Shown one piece after another: positions 27,390 to 35,582 of a stretch of DNA of 64,000 bases. This DNA is from Acidobacteriales bacterium 59-55. GTDB lineage: Bacteria > Acidobacteriota > Terriglobia > Terriglobales > Acidobacteriaceae. A model generated the notes under the pieces. It ran no database searches. It had not been told where the DNA came from and was given only the letters and a program-made list of their open reading frames with translations. The DNA is taken from positions 587,250-651,249 of the forward strand of contig MKSV01000003.1 of assembly GCA_001897435.1 (NCBI GenBank). Direction: 5' to 3'. The first letter of the stretch is position 1, and the number at the start of each line of letters is the position of its first letter. A program made the position numbers and the translations under genes.

Positions 27390-28109
27390 TTACGACTCCA
27401 GAATCGCAACCGCGCGAACCGGCGCCGCCGTGGTGTTCACCCACTTGATGGGAAACAGGCTGAGAGTGAAGCCGTGACTCGGTAACTTGTCCAGATTCGT
27501 AAGGTTCTCCAGGTGGTAGTACTCGCGCGTATTCATCACGCGATGCGCCTCCCAGAACTTCTTGCGCTCGAACATAGCCCAAATAGGCGGGTCATAGGTA
27601 ACGGCGTCGATGCCCGTCATCTTTACGCCTTGATCGAGAAGCCAGTTCGTTGCCTCGCCGGTCATGCCGACATGGTCGGTGAGGTACTTATCACTGTCCT
27701 GTATCGCCCCCGCGCCGGTGTGGATGAGAACGATATCGAGCGGTTTCAGGGTGTAGTCGATCTTCTTCAACGCCTCGCGCATGTCATCGACGCTGATGCC
27801 CGCGCCCTTCGGCAGATGCCGGAAGTCCAGGCACACGCCATTTCCATAGCAGTATTCAAGCGGAATCGATTCAGGGCCGGGGGCATCCTCGCGCATGTGG
27901 CGAAGCGCATCCACGTGCGTCCCGATATGATCGCCAATAACGATCATGTAGTGAGCCGTCAGTGAATCGACGCCGTACTTCGCTGCGCCGATGCGTTCGG
28001 CAAAACCCTGCCACGTCTCATACATCACCAGAGCCGGGCGCACGACTCGGGGAAAGGTGACCATCTCGTTATGTACGGACATGCTTAGATCGATAAGCTC
28101 GCGGGCCAT
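27390..28109 (-). CDS. Cyclase-family metal hydrolase (kynurenine-formamidase-like)
   Basis: The 239-residue protein has the family metal motif HIGTHVDALRH near residue 68 and further His/Asp/Glu residues (FRHLPKG, VLIHTGAG). The family hydrolyses amides, lactones or related bonds (KynB, isatin hydrolase, putative cyclases). ATG 28109 has AAGGAAG 6 nt upstream; an upstream open stretch inside the SDR gene is spurious. With two muconolactone-isomerase-like neighbours, a lactone or cyclic-diketone hydrolysis step is plausible. No tryptophan-catabolic genes are nearby. Confidence 0.88.
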   Translation of the reverse strand: MARELIDLSMSVHNEMVTFPRVVRPALVMYETWQGFAERIGAAKYGVDSLTAHYMIVIGDHIGTHVDALRHMREDAPGPESIPLEYCYGNGVCLDFRHLPKGAGISVDDMREALKKIDYTLKPLDIVLIHTGAGAIQDSDKYLTDHVGMTGEATNWLLDQGVKMTGIDAVTYDPPIWAMFERKKFWEAHRVMNTREYYHLENLTNLDKLPSHGFTLSLFPIKWVNTTAAPVRAVAILES

Positions 28110-28168
28110 GAACTCTTCCTTTGCGTTGATCTGTCTTCCCTGTCGAATGGCATAACTACTTATGCCAA

Positions 28169-28951
28169 CTACTGTGTTGCCGTAAGTCCCCCATCCAGAG
28201 ACAAGGTATGTCCGGTAATAAAATCGGAGGCCGGCGATGCCAGAAAGAGAGCGGCGCTCATCACCTCGTCCGGCTCTCCGATGCGTCCCAGCGGAATTCG
28301 CTCGACGAGCTTCGCCGAGAACTCCGGATCCCGTAACATCGCGCCGACCTGCTCCGTCCGGATAAACGTCGGCGCAATCACATTCACGTTGATTCTGTGC
28401 GGCGCCCACTCGGCCGATAGCTGCTTGCACAGAGTAATCAAGCCGCCCTTGGCAGCGCAGTAGGCTGCATAGCCCCGGCCGCGCAGAGCGAGCGTCGAAC
28501 GCACCGAGCCAAGATGAATCTGCTTGCCGCCCTCTCCCTGACGGATCATGTGGCGCGCAGCGGCCTGCGCCTGAAACATCGCGCTCTTGAGATTGACTTC
28601 GTAGACGTAGTCAAACATCTCCTCAGTGACCTCTTCGGCCTTCTCTTCCCGGTTCAGGCCCACGCAGTTCACAAGAATGTCGAGACGGCCAAAGTGAGCG
28701 GCCGCTTCGTTCACCATGCGCTCGGTATCGGCGACGGAAGTGGCCTCAAAGGCGACCGGCAGCGTCTCGTAGCCTTCGGCGGCGATAGCCCTGGCGCAGG
28801 CGATGGCCCGCGCCTCATTGTGACCCGCAATTGCGATCTTCGCGCCGGCGTTCGCCAATCCACGGCAGACGGCTTCGCCGATGCCGCCATAGCCGCCTGC
28901 GACCAATGCAACTTTGCCATCGAGCCGGAACAGCTTATCCATAGCGCTCAT
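28169..28951 (-). CDS. SDR family oxidoreductase
   Basis: The 260-residue SDR has AGGYGGIGEAVC as cofactor loop, VNCVGLN in place of NNAG, Ser in HLGSVRS and catalytic YCAAK, ending FITGHTLSLDGG. GGAGGG lies 5 nt before ATG 28951. Its start overlaps the stop of the muconolactone-isomerase gene by 4 bp (ATGA), showing translational coupling. The pattern resembles gluconate 5-dehydrogenase-like SDRs, but specificity cannot be assigned. Confidence 0.92.
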   Translation of the reverse strand: MSAMDKLFRLDGKVALVAGGYGGIGEAVCRGLANAGAKIAIAGHNEARAIACARAIAAEGYETLPVAFEATSVADTERMVNEAAAHFGRLDILVNCVGLNREEKAEEVTEEMFDYVYEVNLKSAMFQAQAAARHMIRQGEGGKQIHLGSVRSTLALRGRGYAAYCAAKGGLITLCKQLSAEWAPHRINVNVIAPTFIRTEQVGAMLRDPEFSAKLVERIPLGRIGEPDEVMSAALFLASPASDFITGHTLSLDGGLTATQ

Positions 28952-29253
28952 CGCGTCCCTCCTCTTTCTCCCCTGGAAGCCGGGTCGTTGGGATGAGAAG
29001 CCAGCGGGTGCACCGTGATCGTCAGATATTTGAACAACGGAAGAGAAGCCAGCGCGTCATGAAGTTGATCGCAATCGTCGGCCTTCCAGATACCCCAGTT
29101 CTCCCGGCGTCCCGGCACGCGCCACAGGCGAAGCAACACTCCCTGTTCGGATAGCTCGCGCGCCCGCGCGGCTTCCTGCCGGCGCAGAACCTTTTCCGCT
29201 TCATCGCCTCCCTCTATCGAGGGAGCAACCGCCATGTGCACTAAGAACTCCAC
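28948..29253 (-). CDS. Muconolactone delta-isomerase family protein
   Basis: The 101-residue protein matches the muconolactone-isomerase pattern well: MEFLVHMAV at the start, ARARELSEQGVLLRLWRVPG, IWKADDCDQLHDALASLPLF, then HPLASHPND. In the classical pathway the enzyme converts muconolactone to 3-oxoadipate enol-lactone, but no other catechol-branch gene is near. It starts 19 nt after the fused E1 gene and overlaps the SDR gene by 4 bp. A related isomerisation of a sugar-derived lactone is possible. Confidence 0.85.
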   Translation of the reverse strand: MEFLVHMAVAPSIEGGDEAEKVLRRQEAARARELSEQGVLLRLWRVPGRRENWGIWKADDCDQLHDALASLPLFKYLTITVHPLASHPNDPASRGERGGTR

Positions 29254-29272
29254 GAACTTCTCCTGTCTGGCA

Positions 29273-31312
29273 TCAGGCCCGCTCCTCTTTCACCGGCATC
29301 AACTGACGGACTTCCGCGATGACCTTATCGACCGTCGGCAGAAGCGCGCGCTGCAGAATCGGGGCAGCCGGCATTCTTACGTCCGGAGTTGCGAGTCGAA
29401 CCGCGCTGATAGGAGGATCGCCGTCAAATAATTCATGCAGTCTCGCGATGATCTCGGCGCCGAAACCTCCCGTTTGATTTGCCTCGTGCAACACAAGCAC
29501 TCTTCCTCCCGCACTTTTGACGGCCGCGCGCAATCCCCTGGTGTCGAGCGGGCAGAGCCAGCGCAGATCGAGCACGCCAACATCCAGGTCCTCCTCGGAA
29601 AGCTTTGCCGCCGCTTCCAAAGCAACGGAAAGCATAGTGCCCCAGGTGATAATCATCGCGTCCCGACCGGGCTTGTGCAGCCGGGACTTGCCGATAGGCT
29701 CTATCTCGTCGGTGTACCGAACAGCTCCGGTCGTCTGATAGAGCGCCCTCGATTCAAATACGATACATGGGTCCGGCGTCGCAGTCGCGGTGCGCAAAAT
29801 GTCGTAGGCATCCTGCGGTGTCGATGGGATCGCGATCCTCAGGCCGGGAATATGCGCGAGCAGCGCTTCGAGGCTCTGGGAGTGCTGTGCGCACGATCCG
29901 GGCGTCGCCCCCTGCTGCGTGCGAACGACCATGGGAGCGCACGACCGCCCCCCGGTAATGTAGCGAACATTGGCAGCCTGATTGATGATCTGATCGAGAG
30001 CGACCAGCATGAAGTCGGCCCACATGATCTCGACGATCGGCTTCATCCCCATCACGGCCGCGCCTACCGCGGAGCCGAGAATGGCGCTCTCCGAGATCGG
30101 CGTATCGAAGACACGTTCCGCGCCGTAGATCTTTTGGAGACCTCGCGAAGCACCGAAGATGCCTCCGGCAAACCCGACGTCCTCGCCATAGAGCAGTACC
30201 TCCGGACGCGCTGCCAGCTCCCGCGACAAGGCTTCGTTGATCGCCTGTATATAGCTGCTTGTCTTTTCTTCGACGCCTTTCGTTTTACCGCCAGGACTCA
30301 TCTGCGCGTCCAGCGCGGCCCATACATGCTTGGCCGCGTTGGCTGGATCGGGAGCCGGAGAGTCGAGCACCTTGGCCTGAGCCTCATCCATCTCCGCCTT
30401 CACGCTCGCCGCCAATTCATTCAACTCTTCCCGGCTTGCCAGCCCCGCGGCAATCATCTTCTCGGAGAAGGTCAGCAGAGGATCGCGGGCCCGCGCCTCC
30501 TCACGATCTTCCTTCGGGCGGTAATGTTCGATATCCCGGTTGTAGTGGCCCCACAACCTTGGCACGCGGCACTCGATCAGGACCGGGCCGTTGCCTTGCC
30601 GGGCGCGATCTGCCGCCTGCCGCACGGTATCGCGCACGATCAGCGGATCGGTGCCGTCGATGGTCACGCCCTGCATGCCATAGCCGTTTGCCCGCTGAGC
30701 GACTCTGTCGATCTTGAACGTCTGCGAGGAGGGTGTCAGCTCCGACCAGCGATTATTCTCGCAGACGATCAGGACCGGCAAGCTCCGTGCCGCGGCAAAG
30801 GCCAGCCCTTCATGCGTCGATCCCTGGTTGAACGCTCCCTCGCCCAGCGACACGATTACAACTTGGCCATTGTCATGTGCCAGATTCGCCATCGCCACTC
30901 CACAGGCGATAGGAAGGCCGGCCCCGACGATGGAGTTCTCTCCCACAAAGCGCCGTTCCGGCGCCATCATGTACGCCGAGCCGCCACGGCCGCCGTTGAT
31001 GCCGATACTCTTGTGGCATATCTCTCCCAGAACTTCGACAACCGACAGGCCCGAGGCCAGCGCCCATCCATGCCCGCGATAGGTTGCGATGACCTGGTCG
31101 TTCTTGCCAAGAGCCGCGAGAGCCCCAACCGGAACCGCCTCCTGACCGGCGCAAAGGTGTACCGAACCGACAATCTGCGGCGGGATTGCCGTGCTTAAAT
31201 CCAGTGATCTCTGTTCGAGTTCCCTGATGAGGAGCATCTCCCTCATCAGCGCAATACAGGCAGAGCGATCGCCATTTTTAATAGCGGAGGTGCCCGATGC
31301 AGAAGCAGTCAT
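29273..31312 (-). CDS. Fused 2-oxoacid (or acetoin) dehydrogenase E1, alpha and beta in one chain
   Basis: The 679-residue ThDP enzyme joins an E1-alpha half (residues 1-340) and an E1-beta half (about 350-679). The alpha half has the ThDP/Mg motif as GEGAFNQGSTHEG...CENN (157-187), where the usual GDG is GEG. The beta half has VLLYGEDVGFAGG, FDTPISESAI and the C-terminal transketolase fold (DLRWLCPLD, LHEANQTGGFG). Such enzymes decarboxylate 2-oxoacids or cleave acetoin and hand the acyl group to a lipoyl E2; no E2 or E3 gene is in the window. AAGGA precedes ATG 31312. It is the first enzyme gene of the directon. Confidence 0.92.
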   Translation of the reverse strand: MTASASGTSAIKNGDRSACIALMREMLLIRELEQRSLDLSTAIPPQIVGSVHLCAGQEAVPVGALAALGKNDQVIATYRGHGWALASGLSVVEVLGEICHKSIGINGGRGGSAYMMAPERRFVGENSIVGAGLPIACGVAMANLAHDNGQVVIVSLGEGAFNQGSTHEGLAFAAARSLPVLIVCENNRWSELTPSSQTFKIDRVAQRANGYGMQGVTIDGTDPLIVRDTVRQAADRARQGNGPVLIECRVPRLWGHYNRDIEHYRPKEDREEARARDPLLTFSEKMIAAGLASREELNELAASVKAEMDEAQAKVLDSPAPDPANAAKHVWAALDAQMSPGGKTKGVEEKTSSYIQAINEALSRELAARPEVLLYGEDVGFAGGIFGASRGLQKIYGAERVFDTPISESAILGSAVGAAVMGMKPIVEIMWADFMLVALDQIINQAANVRYITGGRSCAPMVVRTQQGATPGSCAQHSQSLEALLAHIPGLRIAIPSTPQDAYDILRTATATPDPCIVFESRALYQTTGAVRYTDEIEPIGKSRLHKPGRDAMIITWGTMLSVALEAAAKLSEEDLDVGVLDLRWLCPLDTRGLRAAVKSAGGRVLVLHEANQTGGFGAEIIARLHELFDGDPPISAVRLATPDVRMPAAPILQRALLPTVDKVIAEVRQLMPVKEERA

Positions 31313-31417
31313 TGCTCATCCTTCATAAATGTCACTACGTCGCGATAAAAGATAGATCCGCAATTCACCAAAGCTAGCGGTTGCAAATGATGCCTGCGAT
31401 CCGAGACAGGGAAGAAT

Positions 31418-31450
31418 GCCTTGCCGCACGGTGTGAATGTGCGGCAAGGC
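31418..31450 (-). terminator. Strong hairpin after the third TonB receptor
   Basis: Arms gccttgccgcac (31418-31429) and gtgcggcaaggc (31439-31450) form a perfect 12-bp stem with a 9-nt loop, 6 nt beyond the receptor stop; the minus strand continues ATTCTTCCC. It probably lowers expression of the downstream enzymes relative to the receptor. Confidence 0.7.
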
Positions 31451-31456
31451 AAACGG

Positions 31457-34400
31457 TTAGAAGCTGGCCCTCAGGCCGAATTGCATCTGCCTGGGAGTCG
31501 ATCCCGAAGCAAGTCCGTTGATTACGCCAAAGCCGTTTGCTCCATAGGTCGTTCCCGGCAGGCCGTAGTTTTGAATGTTGAAGACATTGAAGAACTCCGC
31601 CCGGAATTGAAGCGTGGCCTTCTCGGCGAAGCTGACTCCCTTCATCAGAGAGAAGTCGACATTGTCAAAGGGCATTCCCGTAATGATTCCGCGTCCGGAA
31701 TTACCCCACACATTCTTGATGGACTCAAAGGCATCGGTGTTGAATGCCTCTTTGAAGGTGGGGTGAGCGACCTTGACCTTCGCCCCTGCTTTAACGCTCG
31801 CTCTCGCGTACTTCTGTGTGCCGGTGTTACCGATGTTGGCAGGATCGGTAGCGTTATCGGGGAAGGAGAGCGGAGGGCCGGAGTGAGCCGAAAGGCTCGT
31901 GTTCGCCTGCCAGCCGCCAGCCAGATAGGAGGCAAAGCCATGATTGAGAAATGGCTTGCCCTTTCCGAAAGGCAACTCGTACAAGGCCCAGCCATAGACG
32001 ATGTGAGCAATGCTATTCGCCGAGAGACCGTAGTTCTGGCTCAGGTCGTAGTAGTTCTGCACCTGCGAGCCGCCGGCCGGACCGTTCTCCGTGTTGTACA
32101 TACCGCTGGCTCCGTTGTCGAGCGACTTGGACCAGGTGTACCCGGCGCCCAGCGCGAAGCCGTTGCTCATACGCTTCTCGATCTTCGCCTGCAGCGAGTT
32201 GTAGTTCGCCGTGCCGCGGTCGGTGATCATGATCTGCGAGCCTGCCCACGGGAATGGCCTGTGAACGCCGGCATCACCGGGCACAGCCGAGTTGTTCGAA
32301 AGGCCGGTCAGGGGCAACCGTCCGTTGACGCTTCCCACATACGCGATGGAGCCCACCAGGTTCGAGCGCATCTCCTTCTGGACCTCGACGTTCCACTGAT
32401 GAGAGTAGTGATTCTTCATGTGCGGGTCGTAGTACCACCCGGATTGATGGAAGGGCTCTGCAAGCGCAGGCAGCGCATCCGTGTTGCTCAGCGTCGGTGT
32501 AATCTGCGCCATCGTCTGCAAGGGCAGATTCGGATTGTTGAAGACGATAGGAAGAGAGGCATTGGATGGCCATGCCAACAGCCGGTCGCGGACGGTTTGG
32601 ATCGCGCCCTGCAGGTTGTCATAGACCATGCCATAGCCCGCTCTCAAAACCGTGGTCGAATCCACCTTGTAGGCCACTCCGAACCTGGGTCCGAAGTCCG
32701 TATAGACTCCGTCGGGACCGAGGTTGGGATTTGCCGCCGGAACTACGTGAGCCGCAAGAAGCGCATCGTTCTCAGGCGTGGTGTGGGGGATGCAAGGCGC
32801 AAAGATCCCCTTCGACACATCGCAGGGCGGCGGCAGCTTTCCGCCGGACACGATCCAGTTGCCCGTGTTGGGGTCCATCATGGCTGCGTTTCCGATCAGC
32901 AGGCGAGGCGACGATTCGCCGTCCCAGCGCAGACCGGCGTTGATGGTCAGGCGCGGGGTTACCTTCCAGGAGTCTTGGATATAGGCCGCGCTCGAGTAGA
33001 CGCGCACGGCGTTATTCGGCTTCTGAAAACGCCCGTTGTGAGGCACTCCCAGAAGAGCCGAGGCGGCAGAAATACCGGTGGTGCTGGTATTCTGCGGGTC
33101 CGCCGTCTCCACCGCATCGAAGGTAAAGCTCGCGCCGCCAAACTGGTTTCCGGACTGCCCCTGCGTCATCTCCGGAATGATCTGCTGGAATCCAAACCGT
33201 ATCTGGTGGTTGCCGCGAATCCACGTGATGTTCGCAGCATAGTTGAATGCGTGAGTGGTCGATCCGGCTGGGCCGCTTCCGCCTACTCCCGAATACCCGC
33301 CGTTGAGCCCAAAGCTCGTATGGCCATAGACCGACTCCACCCCGGGATAGCCGGAGGGCGCCGTGACGCCGATCGGCTTCGTCTCGGTCACCGCATTGAA
33401 CCTGCCGCCATAGCCGACCCTGGCGTCCAGAATCAGAGTTGGCGAGAAGACATGCGTATAACCGCCTCCGTAGTTTCTGTTTGATGTCGAGCCGAAGTTT
33501 GCGAGATGGAATTTGCTGGGGGTTAGATTGGCACCGGACAGAAGACTGTAGCGGAACCACAGCATGTTCTTCGAGCCGAAGTTCTGATCGATGCGCCCGT
33601 TGTACTGGTTGGCGTTATCCGTGCCGACCGCATTGAGGAGCGTATTCGGCCCTCCCGGCGTCGTCGGAGTGAAGTTGGGCGTGTCGCCGTAATTTTTGAG
33701 AAAGGCCTGGGCGATCGGATCGATACGGCTTGCCGGGACGTGGTGGCCATCGCCCAGAAGCTGCCGGGTGTAGACCGTCGTGCCCGTGGTCGTAAAGGGG
33801 TCATAGAGGAGCGGCACAATCTTCTGCTTTGTGACCGGGTCCGTGGTGAGAACGGACGAATTGGTAAAGTCGCCGTCCAACTCTGCCGCCGTAGGCGAGA
33901 CATACGTGGCACCCGCGGCCTTCGAGTATCTCCAGCCCTCATAGGCAAAGAAGAAGAAGGTCTTGTTCGTCCCGTTGTAGAGCTTGGGAATGATGACCGG
34001 GCCGCCGATGGTTCCGCCAAACTCGTTCTGACGGAAGGACGCGGGCGGTATCGGCTTATTGCCCTTGAAGTCCGTAAAAGGGTTGCGAGAGTCGAAGGCG
34101 TTGTTGCGCAGATACTCCCAGATGACCCCGTGATACTTGTTTGTGCCCGACTTCGTCACCATGTTGACAACGCCGCCCAGGACGCCGCCAAACTCGGCCA
34201 CATCGTTGTGCGACTGCACCTTGAACTCCTGGATCGCGTCGACGATCGGAGGAATGTCATACGATCCGCCCATGGCTCCGGTGTTGATGATCCCGTCCAG
34301 AAAATAGACGTTCTCACGATTCCATTGGCCCTGCACGGAGGGAGAGATCAACTGGGCAGTCGGCAGGCCGGGCGCAGCCAATCCCGAACCATAGTTGAGC

Positions 34401-34996
34401 GATTTGGTCTGCGAGTAGTTCACCGCATTGACGCCGGGCGCCAGGGTCAGCAGCGACGTGAAGTTTCTTCCGTTGAGCGGCAGTTCGTTAACCGTGCGCT
34501 CCTCGACCACGGTACCCATCTCGGTCGAGGACGCCTGAAGCAGTTCAGCCGATGAGGAGACGTTGACCGTCTCGGACACCTGCCCGACCGGCATCTTGAA
34601 ATCCTGGCTGGAGATCTGGTTGACGTCGAGCCGGAGTTCGGGGCTTGCCGCTGTCTGGAAACCGGTCTGCGACGCGGTGATCTTATAGTTCCCCGGCGGC
34701 AGAAGCGGGAAGAGATAGAATCCCTCGCCATTGGTGGTGGTCGTTCTGGTCAAACCGCTCTGCGAGTTGTCCAGGGTCACCTTCGCCCCGACCACAACGG
34801 CTCCGTTCTCGTCGGTAACGTGGCCGTTGAATTGACCGGTGGCCGTCTGTGCGTTCCCGCTTGCGCTGAACGCGAGCAGCAGAGCACAGAAGACAACGGC
34901 TCGGATCGAGGTGCGAAGCAGCCGGGTGAATCCGGACTGAGTGCTCTCGGAATGGGTGTTCTCGAACATATTCGCTCTCCAAAGGAAACTTTTCAT
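31457..34996 (-). CDS. TonB-dependent receptor, Oar-like, heading the catabolic directon
   Basis: The 1179-residue receptor has a signal peptide (AVVFCALLLAFSASGNAQ), a carboxypeptidase-regulatory domain (GQFNGHVTDENGAVVV, FPLLPPGNYKIT), a plug with ELPLNGRNFTSLL and VTKSGTNKYHG, and a barrel ending GLRASF. AAGGAG precedes ATG 34996; an ATG at 34969 also has a site. A good promoter lies upstream and a terminator downstream, followed by eleven co-directional genes for a catabolic route, so the receptor most likely brings in the starting compound. Confidence 0.93.
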   Translation of the reverse strand: MKSFLWRANMFENTHSESTQSGFTRLLRTSIRAVVFCALLLAFSASGNAQTATGQFNGHVTDENGAVVVGAKVTLDNSQSGLTRTTTTNGEGFYLFPLLPPGNYKITASQTGFQTAASPELRLDVNQISSQDFKMPVGQVSETVNVSSSAELLQASSTEMGTVVEERTVNELPLNGRNFTSLLTLAPGVNAVNYSQTKSLNYGSGLAAPGLPTAQLISPSVQGQWNRENVYFLDGIINTGAMGGSYDIPPIVDAIQEFKVQSHNDVAEFGGVLGGVVNMVTKSGTNKYHGVIWEYLRNNAFDSRNPFTDFKGNKPIPPASFRQNEFGGTIGGPVIIPKLYNGTNKTFFFFAYEGWRYSKAAGATYVSPTAAELDGDFTNSSVLTTDPVTKQKIVPLLYDPFTTTGTTVYTRQLLGDGHHVPASRIDPIAQAFLKNYGDTPNFTPTTPGGPNTLLNAVGTDNANQYNGRIDQNFGSKNMLWFRYSLLSGANLTPSKFHLANFGSTSNRNYGGGYTHVFSPTLILDARVGYGGRFNAVTETKPIGVTAPSGYPGVESVYGHTSFGLNGGYSGVGGSGPAGSTTHAFNYAANITWIRGNHQIRFGFQQIIPEMTQGQSGNQFGGASFTFDAVETADPQNTSTTGISAASALLGVPHNGRFQKPNNAVRVYSSAAYIQDSWKVTPRLTINAGLRWDGESSPRLLIGNAAMMDPNTGNWIVSGGKLPPPCDVSKGIFAPCIPHTTPENDALLAAHVVPAANPNLGPDGVYTDFGPRFGVAYKVDSTTVLRAGYGMVYDNLQGAIQTVRDRLLAWPSNASLPIVFNNPNLPLQTMAQITPTLSNTDALPALAEPFHQSGWYYDPHMKNHYSHQWNVEVQKEMRSNLVGSIAYVGSVNGRLPLTGLSNNSAVPGDAGVHRPFPWAGSQIMITDRGTANYNSLQAKIEKRMSNGFALGAGYTWSKSLDNGASGMYNTENGPAGGSQVQNYYDLSQNYGLSANSIAHIVYGWALYELPFGKGKPFLNHGFASYLAGGWQANTSLSAHSGPPLSFPDNATDPANIGNTGTQKYARASVKAGAKVKVAHPTFKEAFNTDAFESIKNVWGNSGRGIITGMPFDNVDFSLMKGVSFAEKATLQFRAEFFNVFNIQNYGLPGTTYGANGFGVINGLASGSTPRQMQFGLRASF

Positions 34997-35582
34997 CTTC
35001 GCTCCTTGAACTCGTCCCCGATATCTGGCGGTACGAGATTCGTCGATTCAGGATGTTTCATCGTGCTTCTGTGATCGCTGTGTTACCTGCTTCTACTGCC
35101 TTTGCTCAATCACCACGGAACTCTGTCGGAGGCTGGCGTTGCCGCATAAGATTTTTTGAGGTCCTGTCCTCGGAACGCCCAATGTATAGCGACCACAGAA
35201 TTGGCTTGTCAAGAGAAAAATATCTTTATTTGATTTAGATATCAGTATATGATGTTTATGGAAGTTCAACTCAGTGAACACAGAGCTAAGTGCAGTCTTA
35301 TGAATGATCTTGTCCGTTATCGTCCATTCATGGGAGACATCGATCAATAGTCCAATCCGAGTTCGAATGTCAATAAAATATTTGTATGTGAATATCTGTT
35401 TGTTATTTGATACTTTTTCAAGAGGGAATGCAGACCACCAGAGGTCCCATCCATGATGCAGAGGAACGCGCGAATCCTTTCCGTCCAGCGTCCAGGCCAG
35501 ACCGGCAGGACAGCATTGGATGTTTCGCGGTACGGTGTCTTTACGGTCGGCCGACGCCGTCTTCTGATGCCCTAATTGCTAT
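34997..35582. other. 586-bp gene-free region with AT-rich core
   Basis: No convincing gene is present. The stretch from about 35200 to 35420 is clearly more AT-rich than the surroundings and contains imperfect inverted AT segments (for example aaatatttgtatgtgaatatc). It serves as promoter region for the minus-strand receptor and the plus-strand TPR gene. Confidence 0.5.
35183..35212 (-). promoter_or_regulatory. Candidate sigma-70 promoter of the third TonB receptor
   Basis: Minus strand: perfect TTGACA (35212-35207), 18-nt spacer, TATACA (35188-35183). It would give a leader of about 180 nt before ATG 34996. Confidence 0.55.

Noticed and set aside
27067..29253. Catechol/beta-ketoadipate pathway
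   Set aside because: Muconolactone-isomerase-like genes are present, but no catechol dioxygenase, muconate cycloisomerase partner, enol-lactonase or thiolase is found in the directon.
29435..31198. A 587-codon plus-strand frame
   Set aside because: Antisense to the fused E1 gene; composition is that of a shadow frame.
29273..31312. Transketolase or DXP synthase
   Set aside because: The alpha half has E1-alpha features and the order alpha-beta with GED and C-terminal motifs fits 2-oxoacid dehydrogenase E1.
31421..33484. A 687-codon plus-strand frame
   Set aside because: Antisense to the third TonB receptor; no recognisable motif or start signal.
34997..35582. tRNA, sRNA or short gene in the AT-rich gap
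   Set aside because: No cloverleaf, convincing start site or conserved peptide is visible; only promoter-like sequence.
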